NCBI GenBank assembly: GCA_963965975.1
Contig: OZ014423.1
Coordinates: 372,001-436,000 of the forward strand
Origin: Xestospongia bergquistia
Lineage: Eukaryota > Porifera > Demospongiae > Haplosclerida > Petrosiidae
Length of the DNA: 64,000 bases
Direction of reading: 5' to 3'
Under the pieces are notes generated by a model. It was given only the letters and a program-made list of their open reading frames with translations, was not told the DNA's origin and searched no databases. A program made the position numbers and the translations under genes. Positions 1 to 16,207 of this stretch are shown in pieces; the first letter of the stretch is position 1; each line of letters opens with the position of its first letter.

Positions 1-9
1 GATATTTAG

Positions 10-3061
<3,052 letters not shown>

Positions 3062-3138
3062 TTTACATCATCAGTTTGTATTTGCAGACTTCAATACTTC
3101 AATATTATTATTATGTTATATGTTTCAATTTTTGTCTA

Positions 3139-3177
<39 letters not shown>

Positions 3178-3888
3178 CTTGTAAACAGAAATACATTACC
3201 AATACAAGGAGAGTATGTATTTCTTCTAATATATTAATATATTTATTAATGTATTTATTAGATGTTTAAATCTGATTTTACAGATTGTACAATATTGATA
3301 TATTGTTATATATTGTTATAATATTATATACTGTTATACAATATTATATAATATAATATTATATAATGTTATATAATGTTATACAATATTATATAATGTT
3401 ATTTAATATTATATTATATTATATAATGTTATATAATATTATATTATATTATATTATGTTATATAATATTATATTATATTATATAATGTTATATAATATA
3501 TTATATTGTATAATGTTATATAATATATTATATTATATAATGTTATATAATATTATATTATATAATGTTATATAATATATTATATAATGTTATATAATAT
3601 ATTATATAATGTTATATAATATATTATATAATATAATGTTATATAATATATTATATTATATACTGGTATATAATATTATATATTGTTATACAATATTATA
3701 ATATAATACAATATTATTGTTATATTATAATATTGTATAACAATAATTATAGTACTTATGGTTTTAGAGGTAAAAAGGTTAACAAACATCGAAAACATTA
3801 AAACAAATATAATACATAGTGTATTTAGTATTAACAATTTGAGGACAATAATAATATATGATAGTATATGATTATACAAAAATAATAA
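3062..3888. other. Convergent SLK-FREM spacer with AT-rich repeats
   Basis: No coding sequence is visible between the two stops. A TTA trinucleotide run lies at about 3140-3176. About 3290-3720 is an almost pure A/T field of imperfect repeats built on TTATATAATG/TATAATATTA units. The apparent open frames here are low-complexity artefacts. Confidence 0.9.
3290..3720. repeat. Imperfect AT-only minisatellite, unit like ATATAATGTT
   Basis: Roughly 430 bp made of shuffled ATATTATAT and ATAATGTTAT words with hardly any C or G apart from the G of ATGTT. It lies in the 3' flanks of two convergent genes. Confidence 0.9.
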
Positions 3889-6800
3889 TTACAAAGCAGT
3901 TGATGGGGATATCCCTGGTTCTGGTGTCTTAGCACCAGCTGCCAAATATATCTGAGCATATGATTGTAATGATTTTTGTCTTGCTTGGTAACGCTCATAC
4001 CAACCGACTCCTTGAGGTCGATATGATAAGTGTCTTGTAAAAGGGTGTGTCTTAAGTGAAGAGGAAAGACTCTCTTTAGATGTGAGAGGTGGACTGACAA
4101 CAGCTGGTTTGGCTGTCGTGTAGCAATTACTTGCTAAACTAGTTGAACTGGTTAGCGGTTTAACAGTGGCAATTAAAACATTACGTTGTTCCTTTTTTGG
4201 AAGCATTTGTAAATGATTTATCAGTCCATTTGTTGTTGTCGATACAGTTGTATTTTTTTCCTCTTTTAATGACGAGAGGTTTGGTAAACTTGCTGATCTT
4301 GTCAGTTTTGGACGACTTACATCAGAGAAAGACTTGTCAAATCCTCTTCTGGGCAATGAGAGGCTTAAGTTATGAGGAGTTTTGTGCCATCGAGGGTACA
4401 CCCTGTGACTTCTCGGTAATCTCTTGACTCTAACATTGTCTGGCTCTTTCATCACTGGTTCTTGTGGTCCTCCATCTTTTATCTTTGATTCCTGTTTCTT
4501 TAGCAACCATCGCTGACAAAGAGTATAAAAAAAGAGAATCATAGTAATACTACAGACAGAGACGAAGACTACAAGAGCAATCAAAATAAGTATGCTGGCA
4601 TATAGAGGCATTGTTTCAGACTGTTTTACAACTGGTACAAATGTCTGGGTCACTATAACAGAACTATAGTGTGAAGTAGGATTGACAGATGCAGTGAACG
4701 TTGGTAGAACAAGGACCAGATCTTTGCTGGTTACACTGATGTGATCAGTTGATTTAACGCTATATACAACATCAATATATTGCTTTCTTGGACAGCTCTA
4801 TAGATAATACTAACAATAAAATAATAGGTTTATGTTAAAATACTTACATATTGGAGATGATCAAGTTTGAAGTAGAGGTATAATAAATGGTTTGTTCTTT
4901 GTGCTATTCTTAAGTGATATTGGTCATCATTTTCAAAGTCCTAAAGAGTTAAATATAATCAATCCCACAGGACTATGTTCTCAAAATACTCACTGATACT
5001 TCTGTGATGTTGTCGACAGTTTTGTGACTGCATCCTCCCATCTCTTCCGTCAACTCTCCGTCATCTTTAGTGTAACAAAATTTAACAGTTGACACAGCTA
5101 ATGTGTAATTATCTCTCAGTATAAATGTTGGATCAAGTTGTATTGTTATCATAACAATGTGTTGACCTAAAAACAAGATATATCATTAAATCATTTTATA
5201 TATATACACATGTATTATATACATGTGTAATTATTATTCATACTTATGATCTACATGTGATCTACATGTGATCTACATGTAATCTATATGTGATCTATAT
5301 GTGATCTATATGTATTACCTGTAATTTTAATATCACTCATCAAGTCTGTTGTATTAACTTTAGTAACTGATGTTCTAAGTCTGAGACCCATTCTGAGACT
5401 CAGTCCTGTTTCATTCTCTATAACAATAGGTATTTCAAAGGTATAAACTTTACAAGCCTGAAAACCATTGACAGTATGACACGATCTGAGTTTAAGAGAT
5501 ATATTATAATTATTATTCCCCTGTGTATTAATCTCCATTGTCCAAGCCTCAATTAGTGTGTTATTTTTCTTCCAGCTGTATTTTGGGTAGAATACATCTG
5601 TTTCATTTGAAACCATCATGATATTATTGGATGTTATCCTATTGCTTTGGGAATACATAACCAAAAGTAATCTATTGGTTTCAGGAATCCTCTCAATAGC
5701 TAATAACTTCAACAATTGTTCCTTATTATCCATAGGGCTACTTGGAAGATAGTCAAATGGCAGAATGATATTAACTGGTAGAGACGTATGTTGAAGTATT
5801 GCAGTATGTTGAGATTGTGCTACTACAATAGCCGTTCCGTTAGTAATAGTGACATAGGTGATATGTACTGGAAATGATAGAGTAAGTGGATCCAATGTGA
5901 GATTAGCTTTACAGCTGTTCAAAAGTTCTTGAACAGGTAACCAAATGCTAAACATCCAATGACATTGGTGTGGTAAATAGTGTTTGTAAAGAATATAAGA
6001 TTTGAGTGGGCGGAGTGTATTTGTGAATTGGGACAAAAGGCCAGGTATGATAAGATGTGATTTACCATTTGAGATCAGAGTAGAACATTGGTGTGAACGG
6101 CGTATTGCAGGATTAGTGAGTAAAGACAATATGTTCTCTTCATTTATTGGCAATGTGGTCAATAACGGTAGAGTATTGGGAATAGCTGGTAAGTCAATCA
6201 GCATTTGTATCAAATCCTATAGTCACGGGGAAGAAAGTATTTGTTACAATAATTGGATATAATGTAATTACGTTGTTCTTAATAATTCTACTACATTGTG
6301 TTAACAGGTCATAGGACATTTGTAACAATACAAGTTTTCACAAGACAAGCATTTGTATTAGTCAAACAATGTTAATTTGTTAGCTTACGCTAAAATAACA
6401 TACCTCATTGTTACCATAGAATGCATTGTAAGTGTTCAGTGTGATGTTGATACTGTCAGAATGAGATTCACACTTAACAAAAGTATTGTTTAACATGACG
6501 GGTGTACTAGTACGTGTGTAGCCTTTTACGCCACTTTTATCAACAGCTGTTGTACTACATTTAATCCAGATTCCAAACTGGAGATAAAGTGATTCCAGAA
6601 CTTGTGAACGTGTGCTTGTGAACAAAGTGTCTGTTTTAAGTTCGCGGAAATGTAGTCCATCATCAGAGATCTGCCATTTGTAAATAGTCTGTTTGCTATC
6701 AATGTCCTGTTCTTTACACTTTGTTATATATGATGTTATGGAGTCATCAGATATTGTATAGTAATTGTCACAGGGCTATGTATGGGAGAGAGAAGTACAA

Positions 6801-9800
6801 TCAACTATACAAACACATTGTTATAGTAATAACAATTAGTATTATAGTATTGTTCTAAACCACATTAGTAACTAGTGAAGCTATATTTGATACATTACTA
6901 TAGTCTATCTCCTATAATAATCCTTGTTATGTCATGTAGTTCACTCCCACTGGTCCATCTAGGGTGATGAGGGTATGATATGTTTTACAACAAAGATATT
7001 GTTTGGTACACATATAGTATATTATTATCAATGCCAAGCTGGGGATGTGTAGGTGTGTTACTCTTACAACCTAACATTAATATCATTAGTGGTAGCTGTT
7101 TTTACTCACTGTGACGCAGATAAGTGGTTGGTCATAGTATAGAGTATTATTCACAGCTGCCACTAAATTATTGTCTTCAATAAATGATTGAATTTGAGGT
7201 TCGGCTGGAAAGTAAACGCCATTTAGAAGGGTATTTTGGATTATAATTTTAGTTTTATTTTTAGGACCCAGTCTGACATCTAGATCATTATCATCCTCAA
7301 TATATAACTGGATGTAAAACCAACTGTTACTATGGTAACGATGATTAGCATGGATCTGGATACTAATGTACTTCTCTGTGACATCCTCTAGAAAGTACAC
7401 TTGTCCCTCTTGATGTGTGTAATCTACATTAGCTTCAGCAGTTCCATCAATAGTATAATAAGATATTGAAGAGTTCAAAGAAGTACCTCCTCCTCTTTGG
7501 AGAGTTAATGTCACTTCAGTGTAGTCTATCGGATTATTGGACAGTGGTTCTTTAATATAGTAAGTAAAATGCTGGAATTGAACTTGTGGAACTAAGGGAA
7601 GATAACAATGGGATGGATTAGTGTCAACAAAACAATGGAATCACAATGATGTATGTGAAGAATTCAAACAAGCAGCTGCCGTTATGTACCAATGCACAAA
7701 ACTCACCATCTTCTGGATCACTAATAATAACTGTCGCTTTACTGGTGGATATCCTAACTGTAGGATCTTTGGTTACTATGGTAACAGTAAACTCTTCATC
7801 TCCTTCTCTTTTAAAGTCATCCAAAATAAACACGGTACATTCTAAAGAAGAGACATGACACATTAAGATAACTACATAAACTGGTCCTTAGATTACTACC
7901 CAACAAACAAGAAACATTTGGTGGAGAGTCCTTTAATAAATTAGTGTGTTTGTGATGTTTTGATTGGTCAATTTAATAGTAACAGTTTACCATAATGTAC
8001 TACTGCAGTGTTTTTAATAATATCATAATATAAATACCTCTTTCTGTAGTATTTGGAGGAAATACAATTAATTCTCCCAAATAAAAGAAGTCTACAAAGG
8101 TGTCTGCCGTGAGAGACTCTACAATACACGTAACATTTGTAGATACTGTCAAGTTGCCATGGCGATAGATAGGGAATTGTACAGCCCCACTTGTCTCGTA
8201 GACATGGTACTTAGTAGAAGAGAGTTCAACGACCATAGCTATGATAACAGAAATATGTCACGATTTATTATTTTTAAAAATATTTGATGTCATAGAGCTA
8301 CCATTCTATCCCTCTGTTGTCAAGCAATAACTGGTTGCTATGACAATGAATGTTTTGTAGCAACACGCAAACATTCATTAAGTGTGGTCTAATTTATTGG
8401 GTAGTATGTTTATATGAGGTCTCTGTTTACAATAATGAAGGTAGGGCAGTGTGTCTTTGGTATTAGGAATGTGAGAGGCCTTCTAATAAACAAGACATTG
8501 TTTTAAAGTTGTCTAATTATTATGTATAAACTGGTCATGCTCATCATTGATTGAACAGACTTTAATTTGATCAGTGTCCCATTTTTTCCATCCGTCCATC
8601 TATTCATCCATCTATCTATCCATACCTTCCATTGCATCAATAATAACTATTTCTAACTCTGATGATGCTCTTCGTCCATTGTAAGGTGTTGTCATTAAGA
8701 TGTACAACACCTCCGTACCCTCTCTAATTGTGTCAGGTAATATTGTGACTGTACCACTAGCTTCTTTTTGACCAGTGGTAAATTTAATTATATGAGACTC
8801 ATATATATAGTCATCACCAGCTGTTGCATTACCTTTACTGACCAGAGTTTGACAATTAACTGCTGTTATACCATTTAAATCAGATCCATTTCTTCTGATG
8901 ATAAAGGTAGCAATGACATTTGCATGACGACTCTCTTTAACAATTATTTGTGTACTCTCAAAAAAAACCAAAGGCACTAAAAGAAACAGAGAGAAGGATA
9001 TAGATACCATTTGTATATCAGAACATCAATAATTAGTCATGTGATTGACTATTGTTTTACATGTGACTCACCATCTTCAATGTCATGATTAATAAAAACA
9101 CAGACAGGAGAACTAGAATCTTCAATAGCAAACCCATATGATTTACCAATCTTTACAAAGAAGTGTTCATGAGGTTCATTAATATAATCGTTATGAATTT
9201 TTACAGTACAATTGGACAGCTGTTGACCAGGCTTAAAATAAACAATGGAGCTTGCATTGGGAGGGCGTGGTATGTAATCGTATGATATGTATTTGGGTGG
9301 TGTGACGTTCTCTGTGTGACATATGACACCATCTGTTTGATTTAAATTTCCTGTCCGAACTAAAGTAATATTTACTTCCTTAATATCCTCTTTAACTGTC
9401 AGCTGTATGGGACAGGTTTTGATCGGTATACGATCATTCTGGTGTTGATCTTTAGAAAATTTGATGAAGGAATCTAAAAAAAATGAAAGTGTTAATGAAT
9501 ACAAAGATTATCACCAACTTACAGTCCTCGTAATCACTAATAAAAACCTTGACCTCTGACCACTTTGGTATTAGACAGCCACGAGGGTCTTGTAAGAAGA
9601 CTTTAAAACTTTCAGGACCTTCTGCTATTAAATTATCAATGATTGGAATACTGACTGTCTTTTTTGTCCGACCAGACTCAAATGTAATGTTGGTATTAAT
9701 GTTACAGAAGTCTCCCCATGCTGGTAATGTGCCATTAAACTCAGAACAGTTAACTCCATATGTAGTACCATCTTCTTGTGTTGTGAAATTAACGCTTACA

Positions 9801-12800
9801 GGGAGAGATGTATTTAATCCGATACGTCTGTAAAAGAGAGGGAGTTAATATCACAAATACTTGATAAGATTATGAGTCTAGCATTTTACTCTAAGTTTAT
9901 ACAAGTTCAGCCAGCCAGTCACTCAAATGGACCATTTTTATAGAGTGAAATGCATGCAATGTAGGTAATGAATTTGATTCCACCATCTATTAATATGACG
10001 ATGTCATTGGTATACCAACATATGCTGCTTATTATATACAACAGGCAAAGATCACTGTCTCCACGGTAACTAAATAAGATATTACGTAATATTATGTACA
10101 TTGATTGAATTAGACCAAATGTGAGATTGAAATATGATACAAGCCTGCATTACATGACAATGAATAACTTATTGGCCTCATATCTATTCTTGCTGTCTCA
10201 TTCTCAAACATTCAGATTCACGTTCTCTTACCTTACTACAAATTGAGTACTTTCCAATTTCTCTTCAACGATTTGATTAGTTGATGGATCAAGAGTAAAA
10301 TAACACCATTCTAAAGTAAAGCTTTCATCTGATGTAACAAAACCTCCCATTGTTGAAATAATTACAGAGAAACGAAATTCGTCACTTGTAACATCTGTTT
10401 CACTGTGAGTTAGAGAAGATATATATGATATTTTCCCTTCATGAACATCAGCTAGACTGAACTCGCCCACTGGTACTTTGTCCTTCTGGAGTTGACCAAA
10501 TCGTGGTAGCTGATGGATTCTGAATACTACTTCTGAAAGAAGAAAGTTATCGTTTGCAAGATACATATCCTTAGAATCAAACACTGCTCCATATTGATTG
10601 TTATTTAATTTATTGATCAATTTTGGTGAGATAATGCTAAGGTTAAATGTCACAGCTCCTTGAGGATCAAATATAATGACAACAATACGATAAACATTTC
10701 CATTAACACTGCGAATCACTTTTGGAGAGGACCCTGATTTTGGCCTTGACAATCCTCGAGGATCTTTGAGAATCACCTCAAAACTATCTTGAGTTTTATC
10801 CATAAAGGACAAGTCAGGGAAGACAACATAGTTGATACGACCTTGTTGTATATCTAGGCCAGAGAAACTATCATTAATAGACAGGTGCCTAGAAATGCCA
10901 TATTTAGTATCTCTAACTTGTAGGATACCATAAGTTGGAATAGTGATAACTTGTAGTGTTACAAATTGTGGACAAAAGCTACTGTCAATTTTGAGGTCAG
11001 TTGCAGACAAAGTAAAGGCATTGGCACTTTGTAATTCATGTTCCTTTGTATATAGGTCGAGTGTGATACTTGGATGGAGTCGAATAGCTATGGTCAAGTT
11101 TGCTTCTATACTTGTAAGATTATCTGTTACTTCTAATCTAATGAAATCACTGCATAATTTTGTGCCAGAATGATGATAAATGACTTCTCGTTGCTTGGAT
11201 TCCTGCCATGAAAACTCATTTAGATTTGGCATCTCCAACTGGCCATATAAAGGTTTTTGTACGACAATAAATCGAAGTTTTGATGTTTTAAAATGTTTCT
11301 GAAATTGTCGAAGATATTTTGGTGACAATGGTTTCCTTCTACCTCTCAACAACCAAAATTGTTTGAAGTTTTGAAGATCGTAATTTTCAATTACTTGAAT
11401 AGTGAACTTAAAGGTTTCTGGAAGCCTCATTTGAGTTGGGTAGAAGATTAAAAACTGAAAGGAGTCATTGAGAAGTTGAGAACGATCTTGATGTAGCTGA
11501 TAATAAACTCTTCCAATGAGTATATCTTCTTGAGTAAAAGAGAGAACAGAGTGGCGACATTTTGCTTGATACAACAAACAAATGTAGCCATATTGTGGTT
11601 GTGTGGTTATGTGATAAATGATCTCTCTTTGCAAGTAGCCGAGAGAATGTACATACAAATGTTGACTAGAAATATAAGTACCAGCTGAAGTAATAAGAGG
11701 GAGTGGATGATTTCTCTTGATATATGGAATGGTCTTTTGATTTGGAGTAGGGCTATAAATACTTGGAATCTTTTTAAAGTCTGTCTCCACTGAGCTGTTG
11801 TTAACTATAGATATATTAAATGTAATTGAACCATTGATATTGTTGTCATTATCTGGAACAAATAACAATCTTACTATTTCATTGGTACTGGCCACACTAA
11901 TAGGAGATAGATACCATAAATTGTTTAAGTTGACATATTGTAGTGTTGTATTTATGCATGAAGTGTTCCAAGGTATATCACGATAGTCAATAAATGGGTA
12001 CTTATTGTTTTTGGACATATACCGACGATAGTTACAGGTTTGTAACCATGGAAATAGCTGACCTAATTTTGGTTGCTGTAGCAATACTTTTCCAATACCA
12101 GCTGGAAGACGACACTTTTCCTTTGAGAAAAGATGTAATGGAATGGCAAAACCAGGATAAGTCATAACAGAGCAGTTACAGTGAATCACTTGAGCTGATG
12201 AAGTAAGTATTTTAAATGTTATCAATATAGACATTTGAGTTTGAGGTCGGTAACCATTACATTGAATAGTCCACCTAGTGAAGTCCATTGAGCCTGTGAA
12301 TGATGTATTATGTTGGTACAGAACATTGAGGTCATTTTCAGTCACGTTTAAGTTTGTATTGTATGTTAACGGTACACCTAACGCATTCATAAGTGTACCT
12401 TTTAATGGGGTGGTCACTATGGTGATTGTATAATTCACACATTTTCCTGGAGGATAAAAATTAAGATGTTCACTAGTTAGAAACTTGCTAGCACCACTTC
12501 TAACTGTAAGACCTATGTTTTTACGAATGCTAGGTCTCATACCAACTCTTGGATAGAGTTTGACTTCGAGAACTCCTTCAGCAACAGGTTGACCAGTTAT
12601 TTCTGACACATAATAATGATAATGAGATAGAGTGGACACATAAGATGTTAGTGATGTTTCTTTGGGTCTGAATGTGACTATACCTAATTGTAAATCAATT
12701 AGAGTGAATGTTGTTGCATCCATGAAACCTTTATTAAAAGAATAGACAGAAAAAACACCTCCAGTTAATTGAACAGGGAATGTCAGTTCAAGAAATTGAT

Positions 12801-13611
12801 ATTGTTGAGATAGTGTGGCAATTGGTAAAAGATCCATGGGAATAACTGTCTCCATTAACTCATACACGTATAGGTATGCTTTGGGAAGGTATAAAATATG
12901 AGAGGTAGTATGTTTCAATTGTATTAGACTATATCTAGGTCTTTCTTCAGTCAAACAGTTTGTCTCAATAAATAGTACGTCTTCTGTATTGTTGCTATAT
13001 GGGTGATAAAGGAATTGAGATTTGGGTGAATAGTACCCACAGGGCAAGGGATAGTTAATGAGGCCACTTAGAGTTCCCTTCATGGGTAGCTGAAGAATTG
13101 AATGATTTGTATGTAGTATATATGAACAGTAATTGACATATGATGAAGGGAAAAGAAAGGTCAAGGAGATATGAGGTTGCAAAGCTACTGTATCTTTGAA
13201 TATCTTAATACTACTAGGGGAGTTTGCTATGTTGACGGAGATACTGAAAAGTTCGGTGATGAGTTTGTTGTATATCTTTGTCTTGAGTTCCACCTGAAAA
13301 TTCAATGTTTCATATTGGGCAAAGCAACCGTAATGGTGGTATATGGAACCATTTGCATTGCAAGGTAGACTGGATGGAATGACAATGCCGCAGGGATGAC
13401 CTGCTGTGATGCTAAAAAGCACTTTACATTGGTCAATCTCAGATGAGTTATAGATAACTTTGTACATACCATTTAGACTAATATATCCACCCCGAGTTAC
13501 AGTCAAAACGTCAAACACAGCTACATCTACTCCGTGCAGAGACGCAGCATAACAGTTATACGCGCAAAAAACGAGAGTAAAGATCAAAAACGGTCGTAGT
13601 TTACGAGACAT
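3889..13611 (-). CDS. FREM2/FRAS1-like transmembrane extracellular-matrix protein
   Basis: This is a large type I membrane protein of the FRAS1/FREM family, which links epithelia to basement membranes. The first exon (10232-13611) starts with the signal peptide MSRKLRPFLIFTLVFCAYNC; I chose this Met over the one ten codons upstream because the hydrophobic core then sits at the right place. It carries about seven divergent CSPG/NG2-type repeats over some 1,120 residues. Smaller exons then encode about five Calx-beta-like domains (9523-9827, about 9073-9474, about 8620-8976, about 8040-8232 with 7705-7840, about 7107-7590). A conserved-looking cysteine-containing region follows (6402-6770, about 5320-6215, 4990-5165), then a transmembrane helix (SILILIALVVFVSVCSITMI) and a basic/serine-rich cytoplasmic tail of about 200 residues. 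The tail ends in STAL, a class I PDZ-ligand pattern. The combination of CSPG repeats, Calx-beta domains and a helix fits FREM2 and FRAS1 better than the secreted FREM1. Exon borders in the middle part are approximate. Confidence 0.85.
5248..5313. repeat. 12-bp tandem repeat in a FREM-like intron
   Basis: Five and a half copies of GATCTACATGTG, with the last copies changed to GATCTATATGTG. It lies next to a splice donor of the minus-strand gene. Confidence 0.9.
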
Positions 13612-14106
13612 ATCGTATGCGTACGTTGATAAAGTCTGCACAGTTCGGTTGTAGTAGTAACAAAAATCGTCTTTGAATCACGTTAATAACTGTTCATGAT
13701 AGCTTTAACGACACAAGACAATACTAACACAGAGAATTTCAACTACTAGCCAGCTAACTGTCCTTCAGTTTAGTCCACAAATTGCAAATTATCTCCCCCT
13801 CTTTTGCATTAGTCAACTATATTGGTTTGTGTGTTATAAATGGAATGCAGTCGTGTTTTAAAATAACAATCCGTAGTTTGGTGTTGGAGGGAAGGGTTAG
13901 CCAAACCCACACACTTACCAAATAGTTTGATGTGGTTTCTCTACAACAACTATAGAAGTGCAGGAAGAATAGAAATGGCTTTCAAACAAAACAAACTTCT
14001 GTTGGCGCCATTATAAATATATATATATTCTGCTATATATGACTTCTCTAGCCACTTCATAAAGTTCATATTACTATTATAATGAAATGATTCAAAAATG
14101 AAATAT
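13612..14106. other. Spacer between FREM-like start and RPIA stop
   Basis: The two minus-strand genes are in tandem, so this holds the RPIA 3' end and the FREM-like promoter and 5' UTR. I see no further gene. A short run TATATATATATA lies near 14017. Confidence 0.7.
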
Positions 14107-15961
14107 TTATTTTTGTAAAATTTGTACAGAGCCATCAGGAGATCCAAAGTAGACTTTGGTTGCCATATTTATAAATAGACCATTCTCAACAACCCCTAGA
14201 AATTATAACTGTAATTATTAAAAAAATAACATTATATTACTAACCAGGAGTTAAAGACAACCTCTGCAAAACACTTGACCAATCAATTGACTATAATAAG
14301 CATACAAATTATTATAATTGTGTTTATTGTTGTTATTAGTCTAAAATTTAATTATTTAAACAATACAGGATGTTATACCACAGACTTTGACTATAAATGG
14401 TTACTGAAGACACACCCACATTTCCATCTAGTTCTATGTCCATATGTCATAAGCGTATCCATCCATCACAATTAAAGAATTCATTTCTCTTTTTTTTATT
14501 ACTTACTGAAGAAGGTTCAAACTTCCAATCTAATATCAAGTTACCATTATCGGTAACCACAGGACCCTGCCAAAAAGATTAAATACATGTATTACATGTG
14601 TTATGTTGTAGTGTAACTTTATATTTTGTTGATGGTATCTTGTTACAGAATGGTAATGCTTTAATTCAAGGCTATTCCAATCAAGACATTTTATATCATG
14701 TGATAGTTCTTTAACGTCACATGATGAGGTAAAAATCACATGAAAATTGTTTGATGTGTGTCTAATGATGTCATCAGAAGGTATTTAATATTGTTTAATG
14801 TTTTGACAACTAAATTAGCATAAGAATTTATCTTGATTTCATTAACATACTGCTTTCTGAGAAGCCATGCGAAGATTGGCAACTCCTCCAAGTGCTCCCT
14901 CTATTTGAAGCTTCACAACTTTATAGGCAAATGACAGGACTTCTATCGGCAGTCCTCTGTGCCACTGCATTTAAATTACACATCACCATGGTAACGATAA
15001 TTGGTATACCTTTTCACCTAAATAAGTGGACTTCTTGCTAGACACAGAGAACAATAGCAATGACAACTTTGATTAGAGATCTATAGATACCTATCATCAG
15101 CAATGACAATAAAGTCCTTTGCTGCAGCTGCTACAACTTTCTCTTGGGTCTGGCAACCACTGATACATAATGTAATTAACAATTGTAATGGGGATATATG
15201 AGGGGAACATACCCTCCACCTTTGATACAATTTAGTTTAGCATCTACTTCATCAGCACCATCTATAGCTACGTCCAGCTGCAATTTATAAAATGGACAGA
15301 TAAACACTAATGGATAACCACTACCTCTGGATGATTTTCTAAATCACTTAATACCAGTCCATTGTCAATAATTAATTGTTTTGCCTTGTTATAGTGAAGT
15401 AATGAAAATAATAATGATTAATTAAACCAACCTGAAAAGATGTCGGGACACATACAACATTAAGTTTCTCCTCTTTCACTCTTTGAGCTAAAATACAAAT
15501 ATTAACAATAATAATTATTAAGTCAACGGAACTATATGCTAAATAACACAGTTATAGAGAATTAATACTAAGTCCTGGACCCCAAACCTTAAACATTGGA
15601 CTGTATTAAAGTTATATTAAAACATTGCGTTCAATAGTTATCATTATTACCTAATCTTTCCACAGCAAATACAATAGTCGAACCACTCCCTATTCCAAGT
15701 CGATGACCATTCTAAAGAAATTAATTGTAACAGTAAGATATGTTTAAACTCTTCATTTACTTTGACCCAGTCGTCCACTGCTTTATAAGCAGCAGTCCTC
15801 TTTCCAGGATTAATACCATTGTTCATTGCTGTTCTCTTACTTCTTAATGATGATGTAGAGCTGGTCCTAGTCCAAAATGATTTGTTTATGATTATTCTGA
15901 TGACCCTGAATGACAGGAATGTCATGTAGTAGCGAATGTGCATCCGGTGAACTGTTAACAA
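14107..15961 (-). CDS. RPIA: Ribose-5-phosphate isomerase A
   Basis: This enzyme interconverts ribose-5-phosphate and ribulose-5-phosphate in the non-oxidative pentose phosphate pathway in the cytosol. About nine short exons join into a protein with all family marks: AVDDWVK, then GIGSGST (phosphate loop), VPTSFQAKQ, the catalytic motif DGADEVD, then KGGGGCQTQEKVVA, and FIVIADDSKK. The C-terminal part reads GVVENGLFINMATKVYFGSP and ends QILQK-stop. The N-terminus is less certain: the first Met (15961) gives about 45 residues before the conserved core, as in animal RPIA proteins that carry a leader, but Met7 or later Mets are possible. It is head to head with PERK, 246 bp between start codons. 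Confidence 0.96.
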
Positions 15962-16207
15962 AAGTGTGTGTGTGGTACTGCCTTAAAAAGGTGGGTGGGG
16001 CTAATAACAATTATTATTTATCATGACGTCATCGTTCGAAACATCTTCCAGAAAGTTGTATAACCGTTTGCAATTTTATTATTGAAGTACCTTATTAGTC
16101 ATCCTACCTTTTTATCTCACTTATGGTAAGTAAATAAAAAACTAGCTTGTTAGCCTCGTTTTCATCCGTTTTCGCCCGTTTACAGTTGTCCTATTTACAT
16201 CACATCC
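15962..16207. promoter_or_regulatory. Divergent RPIA/PERK promoter interval
   Basis: The 246 bp between the RPIA and PERK start codons must hold both promoters unless upstream non-coding exons exist. It contains a perfect CRE palindrome TGACGTCA at 16024-16031. No TATA box of standard form is obvious. Confidence 0.7.
16024..16031. promoter_or_regulatory. CRE/ATF palindrome TGACGTCA
   Basis: An exact eight-base CRE consensus about 70 bp from the RPIA start and 177 bp from the PERK start. CREB/ATF bZIP factors bind this site in animals. Binding here is inference. Confidence 0.6.

Noticed and set aside
3366-3575. Open frame rich in Ile, Tyr, Asn and Met in the AT repeat field
   Set aside because: Low-complexity artefact of ATATAATGTT-like repeats between two genes.
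10228-10231. Reading through the end of the large FREM-like exon as a complete 1137-residue secreted protein
   Set aside because: A GTAAGAG donor precedes the stop and the next exon (9523-9827) continues with a Calx-beta domain in frame.
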